A model generated the notes under the pieces. The model saw only the letters and a list, made by a program, of their open reading frames with translations, ran no database searches and was not told the DNA's origin. A DNA stretch of 49,810 nt from the NCBI GenBank assembly GCA_020403045.1, contig JADBYK010000094.1, positions 1-49,810 on the forward strand, written 5' to 3'. Positions 24,150 through 34,206 of this stretch are shown here, one piece after another. The translations under genes and the position numbers were made by a program. Source of the DNA: Cytophagales bacterium. GTDB taxonomy: Bacteria > Bacteroidota > Bacteroidia > Cytophagales > Cyclobacteriaceae. The stretch's first letter is position 1; every line of letters begins with the position of its first letter.

Positions 24150-25418
24150 ATGAAACGCGACAAAGTCATTTTTGACCTCATTGAAAAAGAAAAGCAACGC
24201 CAGGAGCACGGTATCGAACTGATTGCCTCTGAAAATTTTACTTCAGCACAAGTGATGAAGGCTCAGGGTTCTGTGCTTACCAATAAATATGCCGAAGGGC
24301 TGCCCGGGAAACGCTATTACGGGGGATGTGAGGTAGTAGATGAAGTAGAGCAACTCGCCATTGATCGCATTAAAGAATTATTTGGGGCAGAATGGGCTAA
24401 TGTGCAGCCCCACTCTGGCGCTCAAGCCAATGCAGCAGTAATGCTTGCCTGCCTAAAACCTGGCGACAAGATTCTGGGATTTGACCTTTCTCATGGCGGC
24501 CATCTTACCCACGGGTCGCCTGTTAATTTTTCCGGCAAGTTATATCAGCCTTCTTTTTATGGAGTCGAACAAGAAACCGGATTGATTGATTTTGACAAAG
24601 TAATTGAAATAGCTCAGCGTGAAAAACCCAAGATGGTAATCTGCGGAGCGTCTGCTTACAGTAGAGACTGGGATTATGAAAAACTTAGAAAAGCAGCAGA
24701 CAGCGTGGGCGCATTATTGTTGGCCGACATTTCGCATCCTGCAGGTTTGATTGCACGTGGCTTGCTAAATGACCCACTCAAACATTGCCATATCGTAACC
24801 ACTACTACACATAAAACATTGCGTGGCCCTCGCGGAGGGTTGATCATGATCGGCAAAAATTTTGACAATCCCTTTGGTTTGAAAACGCCAAAAGGAGAAT
24901 TGCGAAAAATGTCATCCTTGTTAGATTCGGGAGTGTTTCCGGGAACACAGGGTGGCCCACTAGAACATGTTATCGCAGCAAAAGCGATTGCATTTGGCGA
25001 AGCGCTATCAGATGAGTATCTGGAGTATATCGTTCAAGTAGCAAAAAACGCAAAAGCAATGGCAGATGCGTTTGTCGCAAAAGGGTATAAGATTATTTCC
25101 GGTGGCACCGATAACCATTTAATGCTGATTGATCTTCGCTCGAAAAATTTAACTGGAAAAATTGCTGAAGAGTCATTGATCAAAGCAGACATAACTATTA
25201 ATAAAAACATGGTTCCATTTGATACACAATCGCCTATGATCACTTCCGGTATGCGAATCGGTACGCCCGCAGTGACCACGCGTGGGCTAAAAGAGAAAGA
25301 TGTTGTGAAGATTGTTGATCTGATCGATGAGGCATTGGCAAAACCAGCTGATGAAAAACATCTGAAGGCAGTAAAGCGCAAAGTAAATGCGTTGATGAAG
25401 CGCTTCCCTTTAAACTGA
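24150..25418 (+). CDS. glyA: Serine hydroxymethyltransferase
   Basis: The 422-residue PLP enzyme interconverts serine and glycine and supplies methylene-tetrahydrofolate in the cytoplasm. The family signature is complete: [35 protein letters not shown], the PLP-binding lysine Lys222 in [31 protein letters not shown] and [14 protein letters not shown]. Its length matches bacterial enzymes and the ATG start is unambiguous. It is probably transcribed separately from the TPM genes. Confidence 0.97.
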   Translation: MKRDKVIFDLIEKEKQRQEHGIELIASENFTSAQVMKAQGSVLTNKYAEGLPGKRYYGGCEVVDEVEQLAIDRIKELFGAEWANVQPHSGAQANAAVMLACLKPGDKILGFDLSHGGHLTHGSPVNFSGKLYQPSFYGVEQETGLIDFDKVIEIAQREKPKMVICGASAYSRDWDYEKLRKAADSVGALLLADISHPAGLIARGLLNDPLKHCHIVTTTTHKTLRGPRGGLIMIGKNFDNPFGLKTPKGELRKMSSLLDSGVFPGTQGGPLEHVIAAKAIAFGEALSDEYLEYIVQVAKNAKAMADAFVAKGYKIISGGTDNHLMLIDLRSKNLTGKIAEESLIKADITINKNMVPFDTQSPMITSGMRIGTPAVTTRGLKEKDVVKIVDLIDEALAKPADEKHLKAVKRKVNALMKRFPLN

Positions 25419-25460
25419 CCATTATCGTTGTGATTTTGTGTATTTTTACAATTTTTAATA

Positions 25461-25688
25461 ATGAATCCGGAAGATCAAATAAAACAATTAACGGTACTAA
25501 TGGCCGAATTGATCCCAACCGTAGATCGATTAGCGGAGACACAAAAAAAAACAAACCTGGAAATATCAGAAATGAGGCTTTCTAACATGCGTCTTGCAGA
25601 GGCTATCGAAAAATTGATTGGTAAGCTGGATAAGATCGATCAATTGGAAGAAAGGCTAATTCGAATTGAACGAACACTTTTCAAGTAG
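25461..25688 (+). CDS. Small predicted coiled-coil protein
   Basis: The 75-residue protein is almost entirely heptad-like helix: QIKQLTVLMAELIPTVDRLA, then LAEAIEKLIGKLDKI and LEERLIRIERTLF. No signal peptide, cysteine or catalytic motif is seen. It starts with ATG 42 nt after glyA and ends 96 nt before tatC, in the same direction. The regular hydrophobic spacing and placement in a conserved-strand run support a real gene. Function is unknown; it may be a small adaptor or oligomerising protein. Confidence 0.6.
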   Translation: MNPEDQIKQLTVLMAELIPTVDRLAETQKKTNLEISEMRLSNMRLAEAIEKLIGKLDKIDQLEERLIRIERTLFK

Positions 25689-25784
25689 TGAATCACCTTT
25701 TGTTTTTTTCTCGTGCTCTTCCAAACCAGCGTTTTCTATCAGTTTCTATATAATCGAATTTGACGCAGCGGAATTTTTTGAATT

Positions 25785-26624
25785 ATGGCAGAAGAAAAAG
25801 AAATGGCATTCCTCGATCACCTGGAGGAGTTGAGGTGGCACGTGGTGCGTTCCGTCAGCGTGATTTTAATTGCAATGATCGCGTGCTTTGCTTTTATAAA
25901 AGAGATTTTTGAGTACGTCATTTTCGCGCCTGCTAAAATCAATTTCCCCACCTTCAAGTACATGTGTGAATTGGGCAAGCTCTTTGGTTTCAATGACCTT
26001 TGCGTGACTGACCTGCCTTTCAAACTCCAGAGTCGTAACATGACGGGGCAGTTCATGATGTCCCTCACAGCCTCTTTTGTCATCGGCTTGATTGTCGCTT
26101 TTCCGTATGTTGCTTGGGAGCTCTGGCGCTTCGTAAAGCCTGGGCTTCAGTCAAAAGAAATAAAATATTCCAAAGGGGCTGTTTTTGCCGTGTCGTTTCT
26201 CTTTAGTGTCGGAATTCTATTTGGCTACTATATTCTTGCTCCCACCACCATCTGGTTTTTGGCAACGTATTCGATTAGCGACATGATTGTCAATGAGTTT
26301 GATATTACTTCATATGTATCAACCATCGCAAGCTTGATCTTAGGCTGCGGTATCTTGTTCCAGTTTCCCATGGTCATTTACTTTCTTTCTAAAGTGGGTA
26401 TTGTGACACCCGAGCTAATGCGCAAATACCGCAAGCATTCTATTGTTGTAATTTTGATTCTCGGTGCTGTCATTACGCCATCCGGTGATCCTTTTAGTTT
26501 GACGGTGATCTCTTTACCTTTATATGTGCTTTTTGAAATTAGCATCTATATCTCAAGCGTTGTTGTAAAAAGGAAGTTAAAACAAGAAGCGGCTGAACTG
26601 CGTGCCGATCAACAAAACTCATGA
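25785..26624 (+). CDS. tatC: Sec-independent protein translocase TatC
   Basis: The 279-residue six-helix inner-membrane protein binds twin-arginine signal peptides. The conserved N-terminal FLDHLEELRWHVVRS is present, as is the family core after the first periplasmic loop (TASFVIGLIVAFPYVAWELWRFVKPGL) and the proline-rich turn ITPSGDPFSL. The first periplasmic loop is long and contains two cysteines (CELGKLFGFNDLC), a feature I associate with Bacteroidota TatC. Its stop overlaps the rpiB start (ATGA at 26621-26624), so the two are co-translated. No tatA/E gene is in the window. Confidence 0.95.
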   Translation: MAEEKEMAFLDHLEELRWHVVRSVSVILIAMIACFAFIKEIFEYVIFAPAKINFPTFKYMCELGKLFGFNDLCVTDLPFKLQSRNMTGQFMMSLTASFVIGLIVAFPYVAWELWRFVKPGLQSKEIKYSKGAVFAVSFLFSVGILFGYYILAPTTIWFLATYSISDMIVNEFDITSYVSTIASLILGCGILFQFPMVIYFLSKVGIVTPELMRKYRKHSIVVILILGAVITPSGDPFSLTVISLPLYVLFEISIYISSVVVKRKLKQEAAELRADQQNS

Positions 26625-27055
26625 TGACAAAAATTGCTATCGGGGCAGACCATGCCGGATTTGAGTATAAGGAGATTCTCAAAAAATGGCTTCAAACAAA
26701 CGGGTTTACCGTAGAAGACTTTGGCACACACAATGCTGAGTCGGCCGACTACCCCGATTTTGCTCACCCTGTTGCCCGTGCGGTAGAAAAAAATGAGTTT
26801 GATTTGGGGTTGCTGCTATGTGGAAGCGCAAATGGGGTGGCAATGACTGCCAACAAACATCACGGTATTAGAGCCGCCATCTGCTGGAAAGAGGAATTGG
26901 CTGAACTTGCCAGAACACACAACAATGCAAACGTACTTTGCATTCCTGCCCGGCATGTAAGTGTGGAATTGGCTGAAAAAATTCTAGATAAATTCCTGCA
27001 TTCCAGTTTCGAGGGTGGTCGGCACGGCCGAAGGGTTGATAAAATCAATTGTTGA
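26621..27055 (+). CDS. rpiB: Ribose 5-phosphate isomerase B
   Basis: The 144-residue enzyme of the RpiB/LacAB family interconverts ribose 5-phosphate and ribulose 5-phosphate. Visible signatures are IGADHAGFEYKE at the N-terminus, the catalytic-Cys block LLLCGSANGVAMTANK, RAAICWKEELAELARTHNNANVLCIPAR, and the C-terminal FEGGRHGRRVDKI. Its length is typical. It shares an ATGA overlap with tatC. It meets the convergent membrane-protein gene with an 11-nt overlap at the 3' ends. Confidence 0.95.
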   Translation: MMTKIAIGADHAGFEYKEILKKWLQTNGFTVEDFGTHNAESADYPDFAHPVARAVEKNEFDLGLLLCGSANGVAMTANKHHGIRAAICWKEELAELARTHNNANVLCIPARHVSVELAEKILDKFLHSSFEGGRHGRRVDKINC

Positions 27056-28445
27056 TTCTATAGTACATATCCGCTTCCCGTCTGAATTGACTTTTCATGC
27101 GCGGAATTTTTTCTAAAAATGGTTGCAGGAGATTTTGCTTGTCAAAAATAACATCCGGTGGGTCTTGCTGGAAACATTGATCTATGAAAACCACGTTCTG
27201 AAAAAATTCAGGATGCTCAAAAATACCTTTCGATAGATTCCAATTTAAAAAACAACCCGCCATTTCATTTTTGCTGTATACCTCAAACTCATCTCCCAAC
27301 ACAAGCACTCTTTTTTCTTTGATCACGGGCAAGTCTGGAGAAGCGGAAGGAAAAAGTGTTGCGAAATTTACCAATGAAACTTTGCCCTTTCTGGTCGCCC
27401 AATTCATCGTCAACAACCCAACAAGAAAAATCCAAAGCACCATTTCAGCTATTCTCTTTCTACGAATAAGTAACAGGTAGTGGCTGATAAAATAAGCCAA
27501 CGGAGGAACGAACGTGAAGAAACTATGCGGTGTGCGTGCACGCGTAGCTACGATTTCAACAGCCGCCACGAGCAGCCACAGAAACATCACTTGCAGCAAT
27601 TGCGATTGGTACTTGGTAAAATGCGCTTCCCGATTTAGCATAAAGAGTGAAAGAACAAAGTACAAGATGGGCACAATCGCCAACACGAGAATCGAACGGA
27701 AACTCACCAAAGCCCACGTCTCCAACGTCAGATTTGGGAGATAAAAGTACTCTGCCAATGCAGCCTGATTGTCCCAAAAGAAGTAAAACAAAAAAATTAT
27801 GGCGTGTGGTAATAGAAACCCAAAAACAAGAAGGAATGCCTTGCGAAAAGTAACTCGGGTAAAAACCATGAGTATCGCCAACGTGCCTATTAGAAAAATG
27901 GTGTAGCTAAAAACCAATAAAGACGCGACTCCTAGATATACTCCCAAATTTAAGATGATCTCATCACGCTGAACTTTGAATTCAATCTCTTTAAAAAGAT
28001 TATTTAGAGCAAACAACAATGCTGTGGAGGCCAGCAATTCGGGCGAAACCGACAACATATCAAACGAGTAAAAGGCAAGTAATCCAAAAACCAGCGATGG
28101 CAAATAGGTGTTTTCGTTGTAGGCTTTGTTGTTGATGAGCAAAATCCCAAAAAAAGAAGCTTGGAAGAAAATGAACAGAAGGGCCAACAGATGTCTTGCC
28201 GTCAACGATCTCCCAAAAAGGGCTTCTAGCCATTTGAAAATCCAGGCGGTGAGGGGGGCGGTGTCATCCACCAACTGGACGTATAAAGACTTTCCACTAT
28301 TAAGTGCTTCTCCTATTAAAAAGCTCTTCAACTCCTGAATGGTAGCCATGGCCGGATCAATCAGCATAGGCAAACTGAACAGACATAAGATCAGCAACAA
28401 TGCCAATAAGCGATAAGGGTCGTTCAGGCGAAAAAAACGAAGCAC
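27045..28445 (-). CDS. Multipass membrane protein, DUF6427/GT-C-like
   Basis: The 466-residue protein has ten or more hydrophobic segments and a soluble C-terminal tail (about 370-466). The first loop (EALNSGKSLYVQLVDDTAPLTAW) resembles the Asp-containing loop of GT-C lipid-linked sugar transferases. This is only a resemblance, and the pattern also fits the uncharacterised Bacteroidota membrane family DUF6427. I do not assign a reaction. The start is ATG at 28445. Its 3' end overlaps rpiB by 11 nt. It diverges from rbfA across about 125 nt. Confidence 0.65.
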   Translation of the reverse strand: MLRFFRLNDPYRLLALLLILCLFSLPMLIDPAMATIQELKSFLIGEALNSGKSLYVQLVDDTAPLTAWIFKWLEALFGRSLTARHLLALLFIFFQASFFGILLINNKAYNENTYLPSLVFGLLAFYSFDMLSVSPELLASTALLFALNNLFKEIEFKVQRDEIILNLGVYLGVASLLVFSYTIFLIGTLAILMVFTRVTFRKAFLLVFGFLLPHAIIFLFYFFWDNQAALAEYFYLPNLTLETWALVSFRSILVLAIVPILYFVLSLFMLNREAHFTKYQSQLLQVMFLWLLVAAVEIVATRARTPHSFFTFVPPLAYFISHYLLLIRRKRIAEMVLWIFLVGLLTMNWATRKGKVSLVNFATLFPSASPDLPVIKEKRVLVLGDEFEVYSKNEMAGCFLNWNLSKGIFEHPEFFQNVVFIDQCFQQDPPDVIFDKQNLLQPFLEKIPRMKSQFRREADMYYRINN

Positions 28446-28569
28446 TGGTTTTGTTTAGGTTGCAAATAAATCAAAAAAATGTCTGATTGCTGTTCTTTCT
28501 TAACCGCAGGCTAGCTACTAAATTTCATAAGTGCTAGACTACGCACAAAGACTTTTGTACTTTTACTCT

Positions 28570-28935
28570 ATGAGCGGCACCATAAGACAGCAAAAGTATA
28601 GTAAACTGATTCTAAAGGAATTGAGTGACATTTTTCTGAAAGAAAAGTTCAATATTCTTGACAATGCGTTTGTGACCGTTGCCGATGTAAAAATGAGTCC
28701 TGATTTAAGTGTGGCCACTGTTTACATCAGCATGACATTGGCAAAAGATAGAAATGCAATTTTGTCGAAGATCAATGCAAAGAAAAGTGAAATTAGAAAA
28801 GCTCTTGGTACCAAGATACGCAATCAGGCCAGGATCGTGCCTCACTTAAATTTCTTTATTGATGAAATTGAAGAAAATGCTCAACGCATTGAAGACATCA
28901 TCAAGAATCTGAATATTCCGAAAGAAGACAAGTAG
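28570..28935 (+). CDS. rbfA: Ribosome-binding factor A
   Basis: The protein of about 121 residues helps 16S rRNA 5'-end maturation of the 30S subunit. The family pattern is clear: MSGTIRQQKYSKLILKELSD at the N-terminus, TVADVKMSPDLSVATVYISM in the KH-like core, and LNFFIDEIEENAQRIEDII at the C-terminus. The open frame extends upstream to a GTG at 28531, but the ATG at 28570 gives the normal family N-terminus and is preferred. The next gene starts one nucleotide after its stop. Confidence 0.93.
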   Translation: MSGTIRQQKYSKLILKELSDIFLKEKFNILDNAFVTVADVKMSPDLSVATVYISMTLAKDRNAILSKINAKKSEIRKALGTKIRNQARIVPHLNFFIDEIEENAQRIEDIIKNLNIPKEDK

Positions 28936-28936
28936 C

Positions 28937-30160
28937 TTGAATCTTCCCCTTTTCATAGCCAAACGATATTTCTTTTCTACGCGGAAAAAGAATTTCATCA
29001 ACTTGATTTCCATTCTGTCCATGGTTGGGGTAGCTTTCTCAACGGCTGCATTGATTATTGTTCTTTCCGTATTCAATGGGTTGGAAGACTTGCTTCGCTC
29101 ACTTAACTCCTCGTTTGATCCCGAACTGAAAATTGAAATTGTTAAAGGAAAATCATTCGAAGTAGACGATGCCCTTCGCAAGAAAATAGAAGCAATCGAA
29201 GGCGTAGAGATCGTCACAGATGTCATAGAAGACTATGCCTATATGCGGTACCGCGATGCCGACATGGTAGTAACTATCAAGGGAGTCAGTGATAATTTTC
29301 TCGATCAACATCGCTTAGACGGTCATATTGTGGACGGAAAGTTAAGGCTTGTAGAAAACGGTGTTAACTATGCGATCGTTGGTAGAGGCATTCAATATGC
29401 ACTCTCAATTGGTATAGAGAATAACATCTATCCGCTCCAAGTCTTTTACATAAAAAGCGCAAACACCTCCACGTTTGACGTTTCGAAAATTTATAGGCGA
29501 AAAAATATAGAGCCTGGTTCTGTATTTTCCATAGAAAAAAATTATGATGAAAATTATGTTTTTCTACCCCTTTCGTTTGCACAAGAACTACTGGACTATG
29601 GTGACAAGCGAACTTCGCTCGAGATCAAAACTGTAGCTGGCGCGAATATCAAGAAGGTGCAATCAAGAATTAAAGACCTTCTGGGCGAACGATTTTCTGT
29701 GCTTACCAATGAAGAGCAGCACAAGGATCTTTACAAGCTACTCAAAATGGAAAAGCTCTTCGTTTTCATATCACTTACGCTCTTGATTTTAGTGAGTTCG
29801 ATCAATATTTTCTTTTCATTGATGATGCTTGTGATCGACAAGAAAAAAGATGTTGCAATCCTGTCGGCAATGGGCGCAAGTCCAACACTGATTAAGCGTA
29901 TTTTTCTAACCGAGGGGGCTCTTATTGCGTTTCTGGGCGCTGGTATAGGCTTGCTATTTGGTGGGGCGATCTGCTGGCTTCAAGATCAATATGGGCTTGT
30001 TGGAATGGGCATGGAAAATGCACTGGTGGCCAACTATCCGATTAAACTCAAGGCAATTGACTTTGTAACAACCTCCTCTGTTATTATTGCCATCACTTTT
30101 TTAATCTCTTTTTACCCTGCGTCATTGGCAGGCAAATCCTTTTCCACAAAGGAGCTTTAA
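28937..30160 (+). CDS. LolC/LolE-family ABC transporter permease (FtsX/MacB type)
   Basis: The 407-residue inner-membrane protein has one N-terminal helix (about 23-46), a large periplasmic domain and three C-terminal helices (about 273-300, 325-345 and 370-395). That is the topology of LolC/E and MacB permeases. Signature stretches are LPLFIAKRYFFSTRKKNFIN, VLSVFNGLEDL and KDVAILSAMGASPTLIKRIF. Such proteins extract lipoproteins from the inner membrane with an ATPase partner, which is not in this window. The start is TTG at 28937, one nucleotide after the rbfA stop. It is supported by the conserved N-terminus, and no ATG is close by. Confidence 0.88.
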   Translation: MNLPLFIAKRYFFSTRKKNFINLISILSMVGVAFSTAALIIVLSVFNGLEDLLRSLNSSFDPELKIEIVKGKSFEVDDALRKKIEAIEGVEIVTDVIEDYAYMRYRDADMVVTIKGVSDNFLDQHRLDGHIVDGKLRLVENGVNYAIVGRGIQYALSIGIENNIYPLQVFYIKSANTSTFDVSKIYRRKNIEPGSVFSIEKNYDENYVFLPLSFAQELLDYGDKRTSLEIKTVAGANIKKVQSRIKDLLGERFSVLTNEEQHKDLYKLLKMEKLFVFISLTLLILVSSINIFFSLMMLVIDKKKDVAILSAMGASPTLIKRIFLTEGALIAFLGAGIGLLFGGAICWLQDQYGLVGMGMENALVANYPIKLKAIDFVTTSSVIIAITFLISFYPASLAGKSFSTKEL

Positions 30161-30316
30161 GATGTAATGATGATGTAGGTTATGGGCGAAATTCCGAAAA
30201 TAATATTCATTCAAAATAACTACTTTGCAAATCCGCTTATTCTGAAAGTATCAGAAAATTGGTTTTCTGGTGTCTTTTCAAAGCTTTTTTGCCAAAATCA
30301 GCATAGGCGGCAATAA

Positions 30317-33262
30317 ATGAAAGTATCAGCTGCCCAACCGTTTCAAATCATTTACTCGCTCTACCAGCACGAGTACCTGGGCTATATTTTCGAGTCTTTT
30401 ATAGTCCACTTAGATGAAAAAGGGAAGCTCACCTATCAGCACCAAAATATCTCTGCAAAAAACGCTAGAGAGTTTTCAAAAGGCCTGGATACAAAGGATT
30501 TTGAGTTGATTGATATGATGGACAGCATGAATCAGGATGCTGTGCTCAGGCACTTTTCAAAAAAAATAATGAAACCCGATGAGTTCTTTAGCCGGGTGTT
30601 CCATAAAGAAAAGGGTGATGAACTACTGCAAGAACAAATCGAAGCCTACATGGAAAAACGTAGAGCTGCTGTTTTGGAAAAAATGAAAGGCAAGTTGCTT
30701 TTTGAAATGGGCAACGATGGTGAGCCAACTTGGAGAAAGCTAGAAGTACTGGAAAAACGAGCAACCATTCAATTCCATTTTCAACGAGGTGAAGAAAGCA
30801 CAAATTATTTCCCCATCATCACTTACAATGGCAGCAAAGTAGAGATACCCAACCCTGCGGCTTACCTCATTTGCAAGCAGCCTGCGTGGATGGTCTTCAA
30901 TGGGAAACTATATGGGTTTGAGAAATTTGTCGATGGCAAAAAGCTACAGCCCTTCCTAAATAAAAAGCATGTAGTGATTCCAAAGAATCTGGAAGAAACA
31001 TACTATAACCGATTTGTAGCCCCGCTTATTGCTTCTTTCGATGATATTGAGGCACGTGGGTTTGAGATTGCCAAACATGAATACGATCCGCATGGATTAC
31101 TTACCATATCAGAGTTGCCTCCGGCTAATGAAAAAAATGTCCCTACATTATTTGAATCGGGAGATTCGCAAGAAAGTCATAGCGATGAGGCAGGAAAAAT
31201 AGTGTTCGACCTATCGTTCCGATACGGAAAATACAAGTTTCGGGGAGATGCGTTTGGCCCCGTGAGTGTGACCGTGGAAAAGAAAGATAATGATTACGTG
31301 TTCCACCGAATAAAAAGAAATACCGACACGGAAAAAAAATCTGCGCAAACATTGATTAAGCTTGGTCTACCCCTGCGCGGCTTTCGGTGTGCACTGGAAA
31401 AATCACAGGCGTTTTCATGGCTGAACGAAAACAGGGTCAACTTGCTCAACCTTGGCTTCGAAGTAAGCCAACCCGAAAACAGAGACAAAAAGTATTTTGT
31501 GGGAAAAGCCGTGATCGAGCTCGAAGTAAAAGAAAGCATTGATTGGTTCGATATTCATGCAAAGATTCGTTTTGGGGAATACGAGATTTCATTTAAGGAA
31601 TTGCGCAAGCTCATCCTGAAAAAGAAAGTGGAATTCAAATTACCTAACGGTGAAATAGCGATTATCCCCGAGGCGTGGCTAATCAAATATGGGGATCTTT
31701 TTGCCCTTAGCGAGACACATGGCGATCATGAAAAGCCAGTACTAAAAAAACACCACATCAATTTAGTCACAGAATTGGAAGGTGGACATTTGGCCAAAGT
31801 GCAGATTAGCGATCGACTACGAAACCTTCAGTCGTTTACGGGCATTCGGGACTACCCATTACCGGCACAGTTCATTGGTACGCTCCGCCCCTACCAAAAA
31901 GCGGGCTATAATTGGCTACGCTTCCTAAATGAGTTTCACTTAGGCGGCTGCCTTGCAGATGACATGGGCCTTGGAAAAACCGTGCAAACACTCGCTCTTT
32001 TACAGTCAGAAAAAGAGAAGGGTAACGCGGGCACTTCGTTATTGGTGATGCCCACTTCATTGATTTACAATTGGGAAATGGAAGCCGCCAAGTTTACACC
32101 CGATTTAAAAATACTCATTTATACTGGCACCTTACGAAACAAAGACATATCTCGCTTTGGAAAATATGATCTGGTGCTTACCTCTTATGGCATAACACGA
32201 TTAGACATTGACGTACTGGAGAAATTCTATTTCAATTATATCATTCTGGATGAATCGCAGGTGATCAAAAACCCAACGGCCAATATTGCCAAGGCGGTGA
32301 TGCAATTGAAATCGCGATTCAAGCTAACATTGACTGGAACGCCACTGGAAAACACGACACTGGATTTGTGGTCTCAGATGACGTTTATCAATCCGGGTCT
32401 TTTGGGTGGTCAAACATTCTTCAAAAAAGAGTACCAGCAACCGATCGAGAAAAAAGCTGACGAAGCAAAAACAAAAAAGTTGAATGGCATCATTCGGCCG
32501 TTTATGCTACGCAGATTGAAGTCGCAAGTGGCAACCGACCTACCTGAAAAGGTGGAGAATGTTTACTACACAAACATGACTCCAGAGCAAGAACAAAAGT
32601 ATGAAGAGGTGAAATCTTTTTACCGCCACAAGATTCTAGAGCTAATTGATAAAGAAGGGATAGGCAGCTCACGCATTCAAATTCTGGAAGGGCTTACTAA
32701 GCTGCGTCAAATCTCCAATCATCCGAAAATGGTTGACAGTCATTATTCGGGTACATCGGGCAAACTGGAAGATGTGTCGCACATGATTGAGAATGCCTTG
32801 TTGGAAGGTCACAAACTTTTGGTGTTTAGCCAGTTTGTAAAACACCTGGATATCGTCAAGGAAATGCTCAAAGACAGAAAAATTCCTTTTGCCTATTTGG
32901 ATGGTTCCAGCACAGATCGCAAGGAGCAAGTAGAAAAATTCAACAAGAATCCCGATCTGAAGGTGTTCCTGATTTCGATTAAAGCAGGGGGCTTGGGCCT
33001 TAACCTAACAGAAGCGGATTATGTTTTCATTCTTGACCCATGGTGGAACCCAGCCGTAGAAGCGCAGGCAGCCGATCGCGCCCACCGTATCGGGCAGAAG
33101 AAGAAAGTTTTTACTTACAAGTTTATTACTCGAAATACGGTGGAAGAGAAAATTCTCAAGCTGCAAAAACACAAGTTAAAACTCTCTGAGAATCTCATAC
33201 AAAATGAAGAGAATGTGGTGAAAGCGCTCACCCGAGAAGACATAGAAATGTTGATGAGTTGA
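30317..33262 (+). CDS. SNF2-family DNA-dependent ATPase/helicase
   Basis: The 981-residue protein has a long N-terminal region of unknown fold (about 1-500) followed by a complete Swi2/Snf2 motor. Walker A is DDMGLGKT (548-555, Lys554) and the Walker B box is DESQ (645-648) in place of the usual DEAH. TLTGTPLEN is motif III, FLISIKAGGLGLNLTEAD is motif V, and DPWWNPAVEAQAADRAHRIGQ is motif VI. Bacterial members are linked to RNA polymerase recycling or DNA remodelling; this one is not RapA by architecture. ATG start at 30317. Its last base pairs overlap the start of the DMT transporter (TTGA at 33259-33262). Confidence 0.93.
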   Translation: MKVSAAQPFQIIYSLYQHEYLGYIFESFIVHLDEKGKLTYQHQNISAKNAREFSKGLDTKDFELIDMMDSMNQDAVLRHFSKKIMKPDEFFSRVFHKEKGDELLQEQIEAYMEKRRAAVLEKMKGKLLFEMGNDGEPTWRKLEVLEKRATIQFHFQRGEESTNYFPIITYNGSKVEIPNPAAYLICKQPAWMVFNGKLYGFEKFVDGKKLQPFLNKKHVVIPKNLEETYYNRFVAPLIASFDDIEARGFEIAKHEYDPHGLLTISELPPANEKNVPTLFESGDSQESHSDEAGKIVFDLSFRYGKYKFRGDAFGPVSVTVEKKDNDYVFHRIKRNTDTEKKSAQTLIKLGLPLRGFRCALEKSQAFSWLNENRVNLLNLGFEVSQPENRDKKYFVGKAVIELEVKESIDWFDIHAKIRFGEYEISFKELRKLILKKKVEFKLPNGEIAIIPEAWLIKYGDLFALSETHGDHEKPVLKKHHINLVTELEGGHLAKVQISDRLRNLQSFTGIRDYPLPAQFIGTLRPYQKAGYNWLRFLNEFHLGGCLADDMGLGKTVQTLALLQSEKEKGNAGTSLLVMPTSLIYNWEMEAAKFTPDLKILIYTGTLRNKDISRFGKYDLVLTSYGITRLDIDVLEKFYFNYIILDESQVIKNPTANIAKAVMQLKSRFKLTLTGTPLENTTLDLWSQMTFINPGLLGGQTFFKKEYQQPIEKKADEAKTKKLNGIIRPFMLRRLKSQVATDLPEKVENVYYTNMTPEQEQKYEEVKSFYRHKILELIDKEGIGSSRIQILEGLTKLRQISNHPKMVDSHYSGTSGKLEDVSHMIENALLEGHKLLVFSQFVKHLDIVKEMLKDRKIPFAYLDGSSTDRKEQVEKFNKNPDLKVFLISIKAGGLGLNLTEADYVFILDPWWNPAVEAQAADRAHRIGQKKKVFTYKFITRNTVEEKILKLQKHKLKLSENLIQNEENVVKALTREDIEMLMS

Positions 33263-34206
33263 TAGCTTGGATTTTGGGTGCACCTACTAAACAAGTTAAG
33301 ATACTTCCCACTAACAGGTTATTAACAGGCCTACTTTTAGCGCTCGTTGGCGCAGTTCTTTTTTCTACCAAAGCCATTTTTGTAAAGTTAGCTTATCGCG
33401 ACACGAACATCGATCCTGTCACTTTACTCGCCTGGCGAATGATCTTTTCTGTTCCTTTTTTTACAGGCGCTGCATTTGTTTCTTCCAGCCACAGCAGCAA
33501 TACAAAATTCACAATTAAAGAATGGGTACTCATTGCAATCATTGGTTGCCTGGGTTACTACATTAGTAGCCTACTTGACTTTCTTGGGCTTCAGTTTGTT
33601 TCCGCTAGCATTGAACGACTCATCCTATTCATCTACCCTACCTTAGTGCTCATCATGTCTGCTCTATTCTTCAAAATAAAAATAAAGCCCATGCAATGGT
33701 TAGCTGTGACTATTACCTACGCGGGTCTTGCACTTGCCTTTGTGAGTGAAGTAACCGGACAAACAGTAGCGAATGGAAACTTTGTTAAAGGTGCTGTCTA
33801 CATCTTTATCTGCGCCTTCACTTACGCTGCTTACATTGTGGGAAGTGGAAGGATGATACCCAAAGTGGGCGCCAGCAAATTTAACAGTTATGCAATGAGC
33901 TTTGCTTCCATTGCTGTTTTACTACATTTCTTTATCGGAAGCGAAGTTTCCTTGTGGAACTTGCCTTCGTTGGTTTATTTGTATGGCTTTCTTATGGCCG
34001 TTTTTTCTACCGTACTCCCATCCTATTTCGTAGTAGCTGCTATTGATAGGATTGGATCTGGCAATGTGGCTGTAGTGGGCAGTGTGGGACCCGTCTCGAC
34101 TATTATTCTAGCTTCCCTTTTATTGAGTGAACAGATTACTATTTGGCAAATTACCGGAACAATCTTGATACTTATCGGAGTACTTATTATCGGCCACCAA
34201 AAATGA
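33259..34206 (+). CDS. EamA/DMT-superfamily transporter
   Basis: The protein of about 315 residues has ten hydrophobic helices in two EamA repeats. The first holds AIFVKLAYRDTNIDPVTLLAWR and LGLQFVSASIERLILFIYPT. The second holds YAAYIVGSGRMIPKVGA and GSVGPVSTIILASLLLSEQIT. Substrates of this superfamily are metabolites or drugs and cannot be told from sequence. The only upstream start in frame is TTG at 33259, which overlaps the SNF2 stop codon. A slightly internal start would still keep all helices. It overlaps the next gene by ATGA. Confidence 0.88.
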   Translation: MIAWILGAPTKQVKILPTNRLLTGLLLALVGAVLFSTKAIFVKLAYRDTNIDPVTLLAWRMIFSVPFFTGAAFVSSSHSSNTKFTIKEWVLIAIIGCLGYYISSLLDFLGLQFVSASIERLILFIYPTLVLIMSALFFKIKIKPMQWLAVTITYAGLALAFVSEVTGQTVANGNFVKGAVYIFICAFTYAAYIVGSGRMIPKVGASKFNSYAMSFASIAVLLHFFIGSEVSLWNLPSLVYLYGFLMAVFSTVLPSYFVVAAIDRIGSGNVAVVGSVGPVSTIILASLLLSEQITIWQITGTILILIGVLIIGHQK

